Shown here: positions 17,134 through 25,533 of the stretch, piece after piece | Numbering within the stretch: the first letter of the stretch is position 1 | Layout of the letters: the number at the start of each line of letters is the position of its first letter | Assembly: GCA_024636445.1 (NCBI GenBank) | Contig: JAGXHE010000119.1 | Span: forward strand, 1-44,410 | From: Sulfitobacter sp. | Lineage (GTDB): Bacteria; Pseudomonadota; Alphaproteobacteria; Rhodobacterales; Rhodobacteraceae | Direction of reading: 5' to 3' | DNA length: 44,410 nucleotides | Position numbers and translations under genes: made by a program | Notes under the pieces: generated by a model | The model's input: the letters and a program-made list of their open reading frames with translations, nothing else | Told to the model about the DNA's origin: nothing | Databases searched by the model: none

Positions 17134-18153
17134 TTACAGGCTGGCGATGCCGCTGGTTTGCGCAGCGCTCAGCGGGATCAGGGCGATGTCGCCAAGGGTC
17201 AGGCCCGCGCCGCCGTTTACGTCTGCAACCGCAATGCCGTCCATCAACACATGCATGATATTGGCGTTGTCCGGGTCAGCGCGCAATACGATCTCTGGCT
17301 CTTCTCCGGCATCAGTGTCGTTCCAGATCAGGACGATGCTGTCGTCTTCAATGTCGAAATCCATGATCTTGACTGACAGGCCGCCTTCGACCCAGTCGCC
17401 GGTCACGATCGTGTCGGCCCCGCTGCCCGCCGTCACCACGTCCCGTGACCCTGCAATGATCAGGTCATCGCCACCGCCGCCGTTCAGGTAATCCTTGTCG
17501 GTGTCGTCGATGATGGCGCCGGTATCTTCATCAAGGTTCAGGCCGATCAGAACGTCATTGCCCCAGCCGCCAAACAACGTGTCCTCTCCCGCACCGCCGT
17601 GCAGCGTGTCGTCGTCCAGCCCTCCGTGCAGGGCGTCGTTCCCGTCACCGCCCAACAGCACGTCGTCGCCCTGACCGCCGTGTAACGTATCGGCACCATC
17701 GCCGCCGACCAGCGTATCGCCATCGTTGTGCCCAAAGAGCGCATCGTCGTCCGCCCCGCCCTGCAACAGATCGCGCCCGTCACCGCCGTGCAGGGTGTCG
17801 TCGCCCGCATTGCCATTAAGCGTGTCGTCGCCACCCATGCCGTGCATATCGTCGTTGCCGCTGCCGCCATCACTGGTGTCATCGCCATCATAGCCGCCGA
17901 TCTGGTCATCGCCTTCGGTGCCGGCAAGGGTTTCCGCGTCATCACTGCCGACAATGATCGACGCATCCGACAGAAAATCGACGAAGTAGTCCGCTTTCAG
18001 GTCTGAATCATCGCCTGTGCGCTCATCATCATCGTCTGCAAGCTTGCCGGGTCGTGGCGTTTCACCTTCGGCGTCGTCATTCTGTCCGGACATATCCACA
18101 AAGGTCACCGCGCCAACGGTCATCAAGCCCATCAATCCCGCCAACCACAACAT
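17134..18153 (-). CDS. RTX-type calcium-binding repeat protein with N-terminal membrane segment
   Basis: A 339-residue very acidic protein. An N-terminal hydrophobic stretch (residues 2-19) can act as a signal or anchor, followed by an Asp-rich linker (30-55). From residue 69 to 203 there are fifteen consecutive nonapeptides in perfect register of the form GGxGxDxLx (for example GGDGADTLH), which fold into a calcium-loaded parallel beta roll. A second short repeat patch lies near 225-255. The last 80 residues are a non-repeat domain that could hold a type I secretion signal. No secretion genes are adjacent. It sits between rpsO and a DUF1643 gene, breaking the usual rbfA-truB-rpsO-pnp order. 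Function is unknown; a surface or periplasmic calcium-binding role is inferred. Confidence 0.8.
   Translation of the reverse strand: MLWLAGLMGLMTVGAVTFVDMSGQNDDAEGETPRPGKLADDDDERTGDDSDLKADYFVDFLSDASIIVGSDDAETLAGTEGDDQIGGYDGDDTSDGGSGNDDMHGMGGDDTLNGNAGDDTLHGGDGRDLLQGGADDDALFGHNDGDTLVGGDGADTLHGGQGDDVLLGGDGNDALHGGLDDDTLHGGAGEDTLFGGWGNDVLIGLNLDEDTGAIIDDTDKDYLNGGGGDDLIIAGSRDVVTAGSGADTIVTGDWVEGGLSVKIMDFDIEDDSIVLIWNDTDAGEEPEIVLRADPDNANIMHVLMDGIAVADVNGGAGLTLGDIALIPLSAAQTSGIASL
17545..17949 (-). repeat. Fifteen tandem 27-bp units encoding RTX nonapeptides
   Basis: This DNA encodes residues 69-203 of the RTX protein as fifteen contiguous 9-codon units. The units are degenerate at DNA level, sharing mainly GGC/GGT and GAC/GAT codons, so they are old protein repeats rather than a recent DNA expansion. 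Confidence 0.8.
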
Positions 18154-18235
18154 TTGCGACCAAACTCTCTAACATGACATCCAGCCGATAAGGTCACGTC
18201 CGGCGTTCGATTTCAAAGCCAATCCAACTTTATGG

Positions 18236-18769
18236 TTAACCGCGCGATAATGCAGGGTCATCCGGATGCCACGGCTCGGGGGCCTGAGAATAGGGCAGGT
18301 ACAGCGGATGGCGCGGATGTCCGGCTTTGGACAGCCCCAGATGAAACAGCGGCTGACCGGTCTGCGCCAACACCCGTGCCACCTGCGGGCCACGCTCCAG
18401 ATGCGCGCCGTGCGTGCCCCATGCGGCGATCACAACATCGGCCCAGACGGCGGCCTGCGCAATTGCCGCGTCGTTCGCGGGGCCCACGGGATCATCCGCC
18501 GCGCGCATCTTGCGCGGGTCGGTGTCGCGCCAGGCAAAAATATTGGTCACGCAGAACGCACCATAGCCCAACGTCCGCGCCCGCCGCTCGCAGCGTTCCA
18601 CGGTGGGGTCGTTCTGCACCTCGGTCGCCGTCGAAGGGTTCAGCATCACGAACGTCACACGTGCTGCATTGTCGTCCCAGATCCGCGTCAGGCTATAACG
18701 GTAGCGCTCGCAGTCCGAATAGATCGCCGTCGAGGGCGCATCGCCCTTGGTATGTGTGCGCGTGATCAT
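18236..18769 (-). CDS. DUF1643 domain-containing protein
   Basis: A 177-residue cytoplasmic protein of the DUF1643 family. The family motif FVMLNPSTATEVQNDPT is clear at about residues 40-56, followed by CERRARTLGYG, NIFAWRDTDP and VIAAWG. The role of this family is not established; the conserved AWG and NPST segments suggest a nucleotide- or sugar-binding fold but that is speculation. It starts 2 nt after the truB stop, so it is almost certainly cotranscribed and translationally linked with truB. Confidence 0.85.
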   Translation of the reverse strand: MITRTHTKGDAPSTAIYSDCERYRYSLTRIWDDNAARVTFVMLNPSTATEVQNDPTVERCERRARTLGYGAFCVTNIFAWRDTDPRKMRAADDPVGPANDAAIAQAAVWADVVIAAWGTHGAHLERGPQVARVLAQTGQPLFHLGLSKAGHPRHPLYLPYSQAPEPWHPDDPALSRG

Positions 18770-18771
18770 CT

Positions 18772-19677
18772 TCAGTGGTTGAACACGCGCGCCGGATGTA
18801 CCTCGCCCGCTTTGTACCGGCCCACGGCCACAGCCTTGCCCTCGAAGGACACCCAGACCTCGTCGCCGTATTCTACGTCGGATGGCAGCACCATGCCGGG
18901 ATTGCCATTGCGCAGGCGCACCACCCCTTCGGCGGTGGCTTTCAGTTCCGGCAGATCGGCCAGACCTTCCTCGACGGGGCGCAGATGTGCGTCCAGCGCA
19001 GGGTCGTGCGCCATCGCCTCGACCTGTTCCATCGTCAGCCCGTCTGCGGCGTCGAACGGCCCCGACCAGATGCGGCGCAACTCGCGCACGTGGGCGAAAC
19101 AGCCCAGCGCTGCGCCCAGATCACGCGCGATCGACCGCACATATCCGCCCTTGCCGCAGGTCATTTCCAGCGTCACATGATCCGCATCGGGTCGGCCTGC
19201 CATCAGCAGTTCTTCGACCCACAACGGGCGCGCTGCAATCTCCATTTCCTCACCGTGGCGGGCCCGTTTATAGGCGCGCTGCCCGTCGATCTTGACCGCC
19301 GAGAACTGCGGCGGCACCTGCATGATATCACCGACAAAGGCCCCCAGCGCGTCCTTGATCTGGTCGTCGGTGGGGCGTGTATCGGACTGTGCGATCACCT
19401 CGCCCTCGGCGTCGTCGGTGTTGGTGGCCTGCCCCAGCCGCACGGTGAACGTATAGGCCTTGAGCGCGTCGGTGATATAGGGAACCGTCTTGGTCGCCTC
19501 GCCCAGCGCAATCGCCAGAACGCCGGTGGCATCGGGGTCCAGCGTGCCCGCATGGCCCGCCTTCTTGGCATTCATCGCCCAGCGCACCTTGTTCACCACC
19601 GTCGTGGATGTCGGCCCTGCGGGCTTGTCGATGATCAACCAGCCGGAAATGTCGCGTCCTTTGGATCTGCGGCCCAT
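18772..19677 (-). CDS. truB: tRNA pseudouridine(55) synthase TruB
   Basis: A 301-residue TruB that makes pseudouridine 55 in the T-loop of tRNAs. The catalytic Asp47 lies in [16 protein letters not shown]. Other family segments are [13 protein letters not shown] near the N-terminus and [10 protein letters not shown]. Length is normal. In the usual bacterial order truB follows rbfA directly; here a secreted phosphodiester glycosidase gene lies between them, with a 92-nt gap before truB. DUF1643 follows 2 nt after the stop. Confidence 0.96.
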   Translation of the reverse strand: MGRRSKGRDISGWLIIDKPAGPTSTTVVNKVRWAMNAKKAGHAGTLDPDATGVLAIALGEATKTVPYITDALKAYTFTVRLGQATNTDDAEGEVIAQSDTRPTDDQIKDALGAFVGDIMQVPPQFSAVKIDGQRAYKRARHGEEMEIAARPLWVEELLMAGRPDADHVTLEMTCGKGGYVRSIARDLGAALGCFAHVRELRRIWSGPFDAADGLTMEQVEAMAHDPALDAHLRPVEEGLADLPELKATAEGVVRLRNGNPGMVLPSDVEYGDEVWVSFEGKAVAVGRYKAGEVHPARVFNH

Positions 19678-19769
19678 GGTGCCCCCTTGGCTTTGTCGTG
19701 TTGGATCATCGTGAAAATCAGAGCGTGCGGCCTAGCCGAGCGCCCCTGTGCTGTCAATTCAGTGCAGGT

Positions 19770-20510
19770 TCAGGGCGCTTTGCGCGCCACGGTGCCGATG
19801 ATCGGCCCCAGACGACGACCGGGATCGTGCCGCCCCAGCCCCGGCGCGTACAGCCGCGAGACATTGCCGTCAAAATACAACGCCTGCGGTAGCTTCAGCG
19901 CATCGCGATAAAAGCTGCCGAATTCGTGAAAGGTGACCAGATTGTTCGAGATCGCAAAGACCGCCGTGCGCCCGTCCGCGCTGGTGCCGACCCCGTTGCG
20001 CACATAGCGCGAGGTGGCATCGACCAGAAAGCGTGGATGCAGTTCGCCGTCGATCACCAGCATCGGCCCGGATTGCGTCGCACTGATGCAGGCAGGTTCG
20101 TCACGCTCAAACCGAAGCGTTTCGATCACGTCGGCGCGCCCCTCGCGCAGGCACAGCACACCGTTCGGCAGCAGGCCAAAGTTGCCCGGTCCTGCCGAGG
20201 TGACCAGACCCATCTCTTGCTGGCCGTCCTCAAGATACAGTCCCACAGGCGCGCGGTCTTCGTGGTACATGCCCGCATTCATTGCAAAGCCCAGCGTGTT
20301 GCCCCCGTCGCCAAGTGCTCGATTGATCGCGTTGAAACTGCCGTAGATGCCGCCGTTGTCATTGCGCAGGAACAGGCGCAGATCCTCTGTCTCCAGATCC
20401 ACCGAACAGACCGTATACCGGTTGCCCTCATGCTCGCGATTCTCGCACTCCGCCGCCCAGACCGGCCCGCAGGCCAGCCAGACCAATGCGCCGATCAGCA
20501 GGGCGCGCAT
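19770..20510 (-). CDS. Secreted phosphodiester glycosidase family protein (NAGPA/DUF2233-like)
   Basis: A 246-residue exported protein. The first 19 residues form a signal peptide (hydrophobic core LLIGALVWLACG, likely cleavage after VWA). The mature part matches the phosphodiester glycosidase (NAGPA-like, formerly DUF2233) domain: AMNAGMYHEDRAPVGLY, SGPMLVIDGELHPRF, RNGVGTSADGRTAVFAIS and LYFDGNVSRLYAPG. The family includes the uncovering enzyme that removes GlcNAc from mannose-6-phosphate diesters; bacterial members are periplasmic and may act on cell-wall or glycan phosphodiesters. The ATG overlaps the rbfA stop as ATGA, so it is translationally coupled to a ribosome-assembly gene. The substrate is unknown. 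Confidence 0.82.
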   Translation of the reverse strand: MRALLIGALVWLACGPVWAAECENREHEGNRYTVCSVDLETEDLRLFLRNDNGGIYGSFNAINRALGDGGNTLGFAMNAGMYHEDRAPVGLYLEDGQQEMGLVTSAGPGNFGLLPNGVLCLREGRADVIETLRFERDEPACISATQSGPMLVIDGELHPRFLVDATSRYVRNGVGTSADGRTAVFAISNNLVTFHEFGSFYRDALKLPQALYFDGNVSRLYAPGLGRHDPGRRLGPIIGTVARKAP

Positions 20511-20905
20511 CAGCTTTCGGTGTCGCGGCGCACCGCGTCCTGATCAAGCATCCGGCGCGTGTCGTCCATCTGGTCGAATGTCATGTCCAGCTGAAAGCGC
20601 AGATCGGGCGAATGTTTCAGCGCCAGCTTCTTGTTGATCGCGTGCCGCAACTCGCCCTTGTTGCGGGACAGCAGCTTGAGCACCTCGTCCTTGCCCTCGC
20701 CGCCCAAGGGCAGCACATAGGCGGTGGCGATTTTCAGATCGGGCGATGTGCGCACTTCGCCCACCGTGATCGACATGCGGTTCAATTCGGTGTCGTGCAC
20801 TTCACCGCGCGCCAGCACTTCGGACAAGGCGCGGCGGATCAATTCACCAACCCGTAGTTGACGCTGGGACGGACCTGCTCCGTCGTGGGACTTGTTCTTT
20901 GCCAT
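20510..20905 (-). CDS. rbfA: 30S ribosome-binding factor RbfA
   Basis: A KH-fold protein of 131 residues that binds the 30S subunit and assists late 16S rRNA maturation and cold adaptation. Recognisable segments are [35 protein letters not shown] and [19 protein letters not shown]. Start 20905 (MAKNKSHD) fits relatives; an in-frame ATG at 20914 adds MGG and cannot be excluded because neither has a clean ribosome site. It is divergent from dapB, with 90 nt between the starts, and heads the minus-strand translation cluster. Confidence 0.93.
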   Translation of the reverse strand: MAKNKSHDGAGPSQRQLRVGELIRRALSEVLARGEVHDTELNRMSITVGEVRTSPDLKIATAYVLPLGGEGKDEVLKLLSRNKGELRHAINKKLALKHSPDLRFQLDMTFDQMDDTRRMLDQDAVRRDTES

Positions 20906-20995
20906 ACCCCCCATCTAAGACAGCCCAGAGACTTTGCCAAGCCGCACCGCACAGGCTAGACCTGCAAAAAACCGCTTATCCAAGGAAAGACACCC

Positions 20996-21823
20996 ATGCC
21001 CGATGTAAAAGGAGACACGATAGGAATTGCCGTGACCGGAGCATCCGGGCGCATGGGGCAAATGCTGATCCGCACCATTGCCGAGACCGCCGGCGTGCAT
21101 CTGGCCAGCGCGATCGAGCGCGCGGGTCACGACTGGATCGGGCAGGATGTGGGGCAGTCCATGGGCGGACAGGCCAGTGGCGTGATCGTGACCGACGATG
21201 CAGCCAGCGCAATCGCGGCGGCGCAGGTGGTAATCGACTTCACCGCCCCCGAGGCGACGCTGGCCTTTGCCGAGCTGTGCGCGCAATCGGGTGTGGCGCA
21301 TGTGATCGGCACCACCGGCATGACCGACGCGCAGATCGCGCAACTGGAACCGGCTGCGCGCAAATGCACCATCGTGCGGGCGGGCAACATGAGCCTTGGC
21401 GTCAACCTGCTGGTCCAATTGACCAAACGCGTTGCCGCCGCCCTGGACGAGGATTTCGATATCGAAGTGATCGAAGCGCACCATCATCACAAGGTCGATG
21501 CGCCTTCGGGCACCGCGCTGATGCTAGGCGAAGCCGCAGCCGAAGGGCGCGGTGTAGCCTTGAGCGATGTGCGCGACAGCGGGCGCGACGGCATCACGGG
21601 TGCGCGCCAGCGTGGTGACATCGGTTTCAGTGCCATTCGCGGTGGTGACATCGTGGGCGAACACGACGTGATGTTCGCAGGCCCCGGCGAGAGGATCGTG
21701 CTGCGCCACATGGCGACCGACCGTCTGGTCTTTGCCCGTGGGGCGATCCGTGCGGCCAAATGGACCAGGGGGCAGACACCGGGTGCCTATGACATGCTGG
21801 ATGTGCTGGGCCTGAACGACTGA
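20996..21823 (+). CDS. dapB: 4-hydroxy-tetrahydrodipicolinate reductase
   Basis: A 275-residue NAD(P)H-dependent reductase of the diaminopimelate/lysine pathway. The nucleotide-binding GASGRMG lies at residues 15-21. The substrate site [15 protein letters not shown] holds the catalytic histidine and lysine. The length is normal (about 270). Its upstream region is shared with the divergent rbfA. A short palindrome, TGACGCGCGTCA, begins at the stop codon region but lacks a clear U-tract. Confidence 0.96.
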   Translation: MPDVKGDTIGIAVTGASGRMGQMLIRTIAETAGVHLASAIERAGHDWIGQDVGQSMGGQASGVIVTDDAASAIAAAQVVIDFTAPEATLAFAELCAQSGVAHVIGTTGMTDAQIAQLEPAARKCTIVRAGNMSLGVNLLVQLTKRVAAALDEDFDIEVIEAHHHHKVDAPSGTALMLGEAAAEGRGVALSDVRDSGRDGITGARQRGDIGFSAIRGGDIVGEHDVMFAGPGERIVLRHMATDRLVFARGAIRAAKWTRGQTPGAYDMLDVLGLND

Positions 21824-21874
21824 CGCGCGTCACGTTTAATTCTGCAATTTTGAAACCAATCCGGCACGGCATCC

Positions 21875-21888
21875 GTACATATTTGTAC
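21875..21888. promoter_or_regulatory. Candidate operator (inverted repeat)
   Basis: GTACATATTTGTAC is a perfect 5-bp inverted repeat around TATT, 26 nt upstream of the small secreted protein gene. It is in an AT-richer patch than its surroundings. The cognate regulator is unknown and the assignment rests on symmetry alone. Confidence 0.3.
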
Positions 21889-21914
21889 AAGATATCCCAG
21901 CCGAGTGGTTCACC

Positions 21915-22274
21915 ATGTCATCCAAGCGTTTTCTCTGCACGACACTGACCGTCATCACTCTGGCTTTGCCTGCGCACGCCGAGTCGGGCGTTGTCACCTC
22001 GCAGACGGATTTCATCAATCTGGTCAACGGCAAGACGCTGACCCGCCCGCTCGTCAGGATCGAAGTGCGACCCGATGGCAGCATCACCGGCAGAGGCGCC
22101 GCGTGGGATGTCACCGGCACGTGGAACTGGCAGGGCAGCTACTTCTGCCGCGACCTCTATTGGGGCGGCGACCCTCTGGGCTATAACTGCCAGCAGGTCA
22201 GCATCGATGGCGGCAGCATCCAGTTCACTTCGGACGAGGGGCGCGGCGATTCGGCTGCGTTTCGCCTGAACTAG
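21915..22274 (+). CDS. Small secreted protein of unknown function
   Basis: A 119-residue protein with a signal peptide (hydrophobic core TTLTVITLALPAHA, likely cleavage after residue 22). The mature domain of about 97 residues is beta-rich, with WDVTGTWNW, GSYFCRDLYWGG and YNCQQVSIDGG. Its two mature cysteines could form a disulfide in the periplasm. I recall similar short proteins being mislabelled as dihydrodipicolinate reductase, perhaps through proximity to dapB as here; nothing in the sequence supports such an enzyme. Its TAG stop is formed from the same CTAG as the stop of the convergent methyltransferase gene. Confidence 0.75.
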   Translation: MSSKRFLCTTLTVITLALPAHAESGVVTSQTDFINLVNGKTLTRPLVRIEVRPDGSITGRGAAWDVTGTWNWQGSYFCRDLYWGGDPLGYNCQQVSIDGGSIQFTSDEGRGDSAAFRLN

Positions 22275-22885
22275 AGCCGGGTTGCGACGATAAAGCGGTT
22301 AAAGCTTTTTCCATGTGTCTCTGCCACATTGATCTTGAACCCAGCCTGTGCAATCGCCTGCTCTAATTCAGCGGCGTAAAATTTGCCGACATAGGGCGCC
22401 TTGCCGATCCGCTGCATCACCCAGATCAGTGGCGGCAGGAACATGCTGCCATCACGCAGGCAGGCCGATTTGCTGATGAACCGCCCGCCGGGGCGCAGCA
22501 GCCCGTGCACGGCGCGCAGGGTTTCCGGCAGGTCCGGCACCAGATGCAGCAGGTTGAACGCGAGAACAGCATCGAACGGGGCCAACTGGTTCAGGGCGGC
22601 ATCATCGGGCGCGTGCGTGGCAAAGCGCAGATTGTCCGGCGCAGGCTTTGCCTGTGCGACCTTGATCATCCCGTCGGAGATGTCCGTCGCCAGCAGGCTT
22701 TTCATATCGGCGGCCAGTTTCAATGCCGTGGTGCCGGTGCCGCAGCCGATCTCCAACACATTGGCGTCGGCTGGTAATAATTCACGGGTCCGTGCCAGCG
22801 TATGTCCATAGGTCGCCATGTCCTTGATCGGGGAGTTGGCGTATTTCGGCGCGATTTTGTTCCAGAAGGCGGCTGAGGTGGGCAT
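22271..22885 (-). CDS. Class I SAM-dependent methyltransferase
   Basis: A 204-residue methyltransferase. The SAM-binding motif VLEIGCGTGTTALKLA is near residue 43, ATDISDGMI follows, and LLRPGGRFISKS is the post-II strand. The overall layout resembles UbiE/Coq5-like small-molecule methyltransferases; the substrate cannot be told. The ATG at 22885 has GGAAAG upstream; a start at 22900 adds five residues and is possible. A much longer in-frame extension to 23035 would overlap the divergent LysR gene and is rejected. Divergent to a LysR regulator, which may control it. Confidence 0.82.
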   Translation of the reverse strand: MPTSAAFWNKIAPKYANSPIKDMATYGHTLARTRELLPADANVLEIGCGTGTTALKLAADMKSLLATDISDGMIKVAQAKPAPDNLRFATHAPDDAALNQLAPFDAVLAFNLLHLVPDLPETLRAVHGLLRPGGRFISKSACLRDGSMFLPPLIWVMQRIGKAPYVGKFYAAELEQAIAQAGFKINVAETHGKSFNRFIVATRL

Positions 22886-22940
22886 TTCAGGTCTTTCCAT
22901 TGAGAAGTACGGCACAGCTAGCGGGGCGTCGCTTAAAAAG

Positions 22941-22955
22941 AAATTGCCTGAATTT
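22941..22955. promoter_or_regulatory. Candidate LysR-type operator
   Basis: AAATT-GCCTG-AATTT is a perfect inverted repeat of the length and spacing of LysR-type boxes, 12 nt upstream of the lysR start and within the 81-nt divergent region shared with the methyltransferase gene. Autoregulation and control of the methyltransferase are inferred. Confidence 0.4.
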
Positions 22956-22966
22956 GTACTTAGTCT

Positions 22967-23857
22967 ATGCATAAACGCATGGATAAGCGCATCGACTGGA
23001 CACAGGCACGCGGGTTTCTGGCCACAGCAGAACATGGGTCACTCTCGGCTGGCGCGCGGGCGCTGGGGCTGACGCAGCCGACCCTGGGGCGGCAGGTCGC
23101 AGCGCTTGAGACGGCGCTGGGCGTGGTGCTGTTCGAGCGCGTGGGCCGCACGCTGGTGCTGACCCCGGCAGGACAGGAAATGCTGACCCACGTGCGCAAC
23201 ATGGGGGCTGCGGCAGACGCGCTGGCAATCGCCGCCGCTGGTCGTGCCGACAGTATCGAGGGGCGCGTCAGCATCACCGCAAGCGATGCGATGTCGGCCT
23301 ATTGGTTGCCTGCCGTGCTGGTCGATCTGCGCAAGGCAGCACCCGGCATCATCATAGACGTGCTTGCCAGCAACACGGTGCGCGATCTGCAACGCCGCGA
23401 GGCGGATATCGCCATCCGCCATGTCGCCCCGAAAGAGCCCGAACTGATCGCCCGCAGGCTGCGCGATGTGCCGGCTTATCTGTACGCATCTCGGGACTAT
23501 CTGTACAACAAGGGCACGCCGCGCACGCTGGCGGAATTCCAGCAGCTTGATTTCATCGGTTTCGATGCGGATATGGCGGGGGTCGAGGTGCTGAACCAGC
23601 ACGGCCTGCCGGTGACCGCCGCGATGATCCGCGCGACCTCAAGCAGCGGCTTTGCGGTCTGGGAAATGGTGCGTCAGGGATTGGGCGTAAGCGTGATGGT
23701 CGAAACCATTGCGCGAAACAGCCCCGAAGTCGTGCGGATCATGCCGCAAATCGCTCCGGTGATGGTGCCCACATGGCTGACCGTCCACCGTGAAGTGCAC
23801 ACGAATCGCCGCATCAGGCTGGTCTACGATCTGCTTGCAGACGCTCTGGACGCCTGA
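22967..23857 (+). CDS. LysR family transcriptional regulator
   Basis: A 296-residue regulator. The winged helix-turn-helix spans about residues 10-68 (GSLSAGARALGLTQPTLGRQ is the HTH). The remainder is the periplasmic-binding-like effector domain, with GRVSITASDAMSAYWLP and WEMVRQGLGVSVM. ATG 22967 is used; ATG 22979 is an alternative that removes four residues. Its divergent neighbour is a SAM methyltransferase. The effector is unknown. Confidence 0.9.
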   Translation: MHKRMDKRIDWTQARGFLATAEHGSLSAGARALGLTQPTLGRQVAALETALGVVLFERVGRTLVLTPAGQEMLTHVRNMGAAADALAIAAAGRADSIEGRVSITASDAMSAYWLPAVLVDLRKAAPGIIIDVLASNTVRDLQRREADIAIRHVAPKEPELIARRLRDVPAYLYASRDYLYNKGTPRTLAEFQQLDFIGFDADMAGVEVLNQHGLPVTAAMIRATSSSGFAVWEMVRQGLGVSVMVETIARNSPEVVRIMPQIAPVMVPTWLTVHREVHTNRRIRLVYDLLADALDA

Positions 23858-23877
23858 AAAAACCTGGGGCCTGAGCC

Positions 23878-24060
23878 TCAGAAATCTATCGCAAGACCCT
23901 TTTTCTCCCAATCGCCATAGCGCACGGGCTCGAGCCCGTTGATGCGCCCGCCGTGTTCGACGGGCAGGTCCAATGGCTTGGCAGCCTTGCGGCGCTCTTC
24001 GGCCTCGGCCAGGGCGCGCTGTGCGGCTGGGGGCAGGTCGGTATTCTGGTCGTCTGTCAT
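23878..24060 (-). CDS. DUF1674 / succinate dehydrogenase assembly factor 4-like protein
   Basis: A 60-residue protein ending in the family signature VRYGDWEKKGLAIDF, preceded by HGGRINGLEP. This is the DUF1674 family, to which the eukaryotic succinate dehydrogenase assembly factor 4 (Sdh8) belongs; that factor helps flavinylated SdhA. ATG 24060 (MTDDQNTD) is chosen because everything upstream in the same frame is Cys/Pro/Arg-rich and non-conserved and would overlap rsmB. It is divergent from rsmB. No sdh genes are nearby, so a role in Sdh assembly rests on family membership. Confidence 0.85.
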   Translation of the reverse strand: MTDDQNTDLPPAAQRALAEAEERRKAAKPLDLPVEHGGRINGLEPVRYGDWEKKGLAIDF

Positions 24061-24134
24061 CGTATGGGTGCTTTCCCTGTCTGCCCCCTTGATATACGCC
24101 CCTTCGGGAACAGAACAACCCGGGCAGGCGCGAT

Positions 24135-25433
24135 ATGGCAGATCAAGGCACACAATCGGCAGGTAAACCGCAGGCAGGTATCCCCGCGCGGCGCAGTGCG
24201 ATTGCGATGCTGGACCAGATCCACGAGGGGCGTCTGATGGCCGAGCTGATCGGGTCGGGCATGCTGGACAGGCTGGATGCACCGGATCGCGCGCGCGCAC
24301 AGCGGCTGGCCTCGGACACCCTGCGCGGGCTGGAACGCGCGGACCGCGTGCTGAAGAAACACCTGAACAAAGTGCCGCCGCTGACGGTGCTGAACGCGCT
24401 TCGCTTAGGCACGGTCGAGCTGTGCAATGGCGGTGCCGCGCATGGGGTGGTGAACGATCTGGTGCAGATCATCGGCCGGCACAAGCATTATGGCCACCTC
24501 AAGGGGCTGGTGAACGCCGTGCTGCGCAAGGTGGCTGCGACCGGACCCGAGCAATGGGCGGCCCTGCGCGTGCCGCGTATGCCGAAATGGCTGCGCAGCC
24601 CTTTGGCCGATGCATGGGGGGCCGAAGCGATGCTGGCGATGGAGGCTGCGCATTTCGCAGGTGCACCGCTGGATCTGAGCGTGAAGGGCGACGCGGAAGC
24701 CGTGGCACAGGCTGTCGGTGGCAAGGTTCTGCCGACCGGATCGGTGCGTGTGGCGGATGCGGGGCAAGTGTCGGCGCTGGCGGGTTTCGAGGCAGGCGAC
24801 TGGTGGGTTCAGGATGCCGCCGCCGCGATCCCTGCGCGCTTGTTGCAGGTGCAGGCAGGCACCCGCGTGCTGGACCTGTGTGCCGCTCCGGGCGGCAAAA
24901 CGCTGCAACTGGCGGCGACCGGCGCGGATGTGACTGCCGTTGATATATCGGACAGCCGCCTTGGCCGTTTGCGCGAAAATCTGGCCCGCACGGGGCTGAC
25001 GGCCACGGTACAGGCCGGGGATGTGCTGGAATTGCAGGGAAGTTGGCCTGCGATCCTGCTGGATGCGCCGTGCTCCGCCACCGGCACGATCCGGCGGCAC
25101 CCCGATCTGCCACACGCCAAGGACGGCAGCGAATTTGGCGCGCTGATCGCGCTGCAGACGCGGATGATCGACCACGCCTGGGGCTTGCTCGAAGCAGGCG
25201 GGCGGATGGTCTATTGCACGTGCAGCCTGTTGCCCGACGAGGGCGAGGTTCAGGTGATCGAAGCCCTGACACGCCACGGCGATATGTCTGTGGACCGCGA
25301 CGCACTGGCCGCACCGGGGATCAACGTGGAGTGGACCACCGAAGAAGGCGGATTGCGTCTGCGGCCTGATTATTGGGCTGAACTTGATGGCATGGACGGA
25401 TTTTACATCGCGGTGCTGCGCAAAGAACGGTGA
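24135..25433 (+). CDS. rsmB: 16S rRNA (cytosine-5)-methyltransferase RsmB-like
   Basis: A 432-residue RNA m5C methyltransferase. An N-terminal NusB-like helical domain (about 20-150) is followed by a Rossmann domain with the SAM loop VLDLCAAPGGKTLQLA near residue 246. The two cysteines of the mechanism are visible: DAPCSATGTIRRHPD and VYCTCSLLPDEGE. E. coli RsmB methylates C967 of 16S rRNA. ATG 24135 is the first plausible start after the divergent DUF1674 gene. It heads a plus-strand series through the M16 peptidases. Confidence 0.92.
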   Translation: MADQGTQSAGKPQAGIPARRSAIAMLDQIHEGRLMAELIGSGMLDRLDAPDRARAQRLASDTLRGLERADRVLKKHLNKVPPLTVLNALRLGTVELCNGGAAHGVVNDLVQIIGRHKHYGHLKGLVNAVLRKVAATGPEQWAALRVPRMPKWLRSPLADAWGAEAMLAMEAAHFAGAPLDLSVKGDAEAVAQAVGGKVLPTGSVRVADAGQVSALAGFEAGDWWVQDAAAAIPARLLQVQAGTRVLDLCAAPGGKTLQLAATGADVTAVDISDSRLGRLRENLARTGLTATVQAGDVLELQGSWPAILLDAPCSATGTIRRHPDLPHAKDGSEFGALIALQTRMIDHAWGLLEAGGRMVYCTCSLLPDEGEVQVIEALTRHGDMSVDRDALAAPGINVEWTTEEGGLRLRPDYWAELDGMDGFYIAVLRKER

Positions 25434-25533
25434 CTCGAGGTCTCGGACGGGTTATCGTCGGACCCAAGCGCCGTCAGAGCGCACCGCAAGAGCGCACGAG
25501 GCAGCGAGCCAGACCCCATGACGGCATATACCC

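Noticed and set aside
17545-17949. Regularly spaced repeats that could suggest a CRISPR array
   Set aside because: The 27-bp periodicity has no unique spacers and translates to in-register RTX nonapeptides, so it is protein-coding.
22886-23035. Extended N-terminus of the SAM methyltransferase
   Set aside because: It would overlap the start of the divergent LysR gene and contains no conserved residues.
23878-24300. 140-codon version of the DUF1674 gene
   Set aside because: The first 80 codons are Cys/Pro/Arg-rich, overlap rsmB and are not part of the family, which is about 60 residues here.
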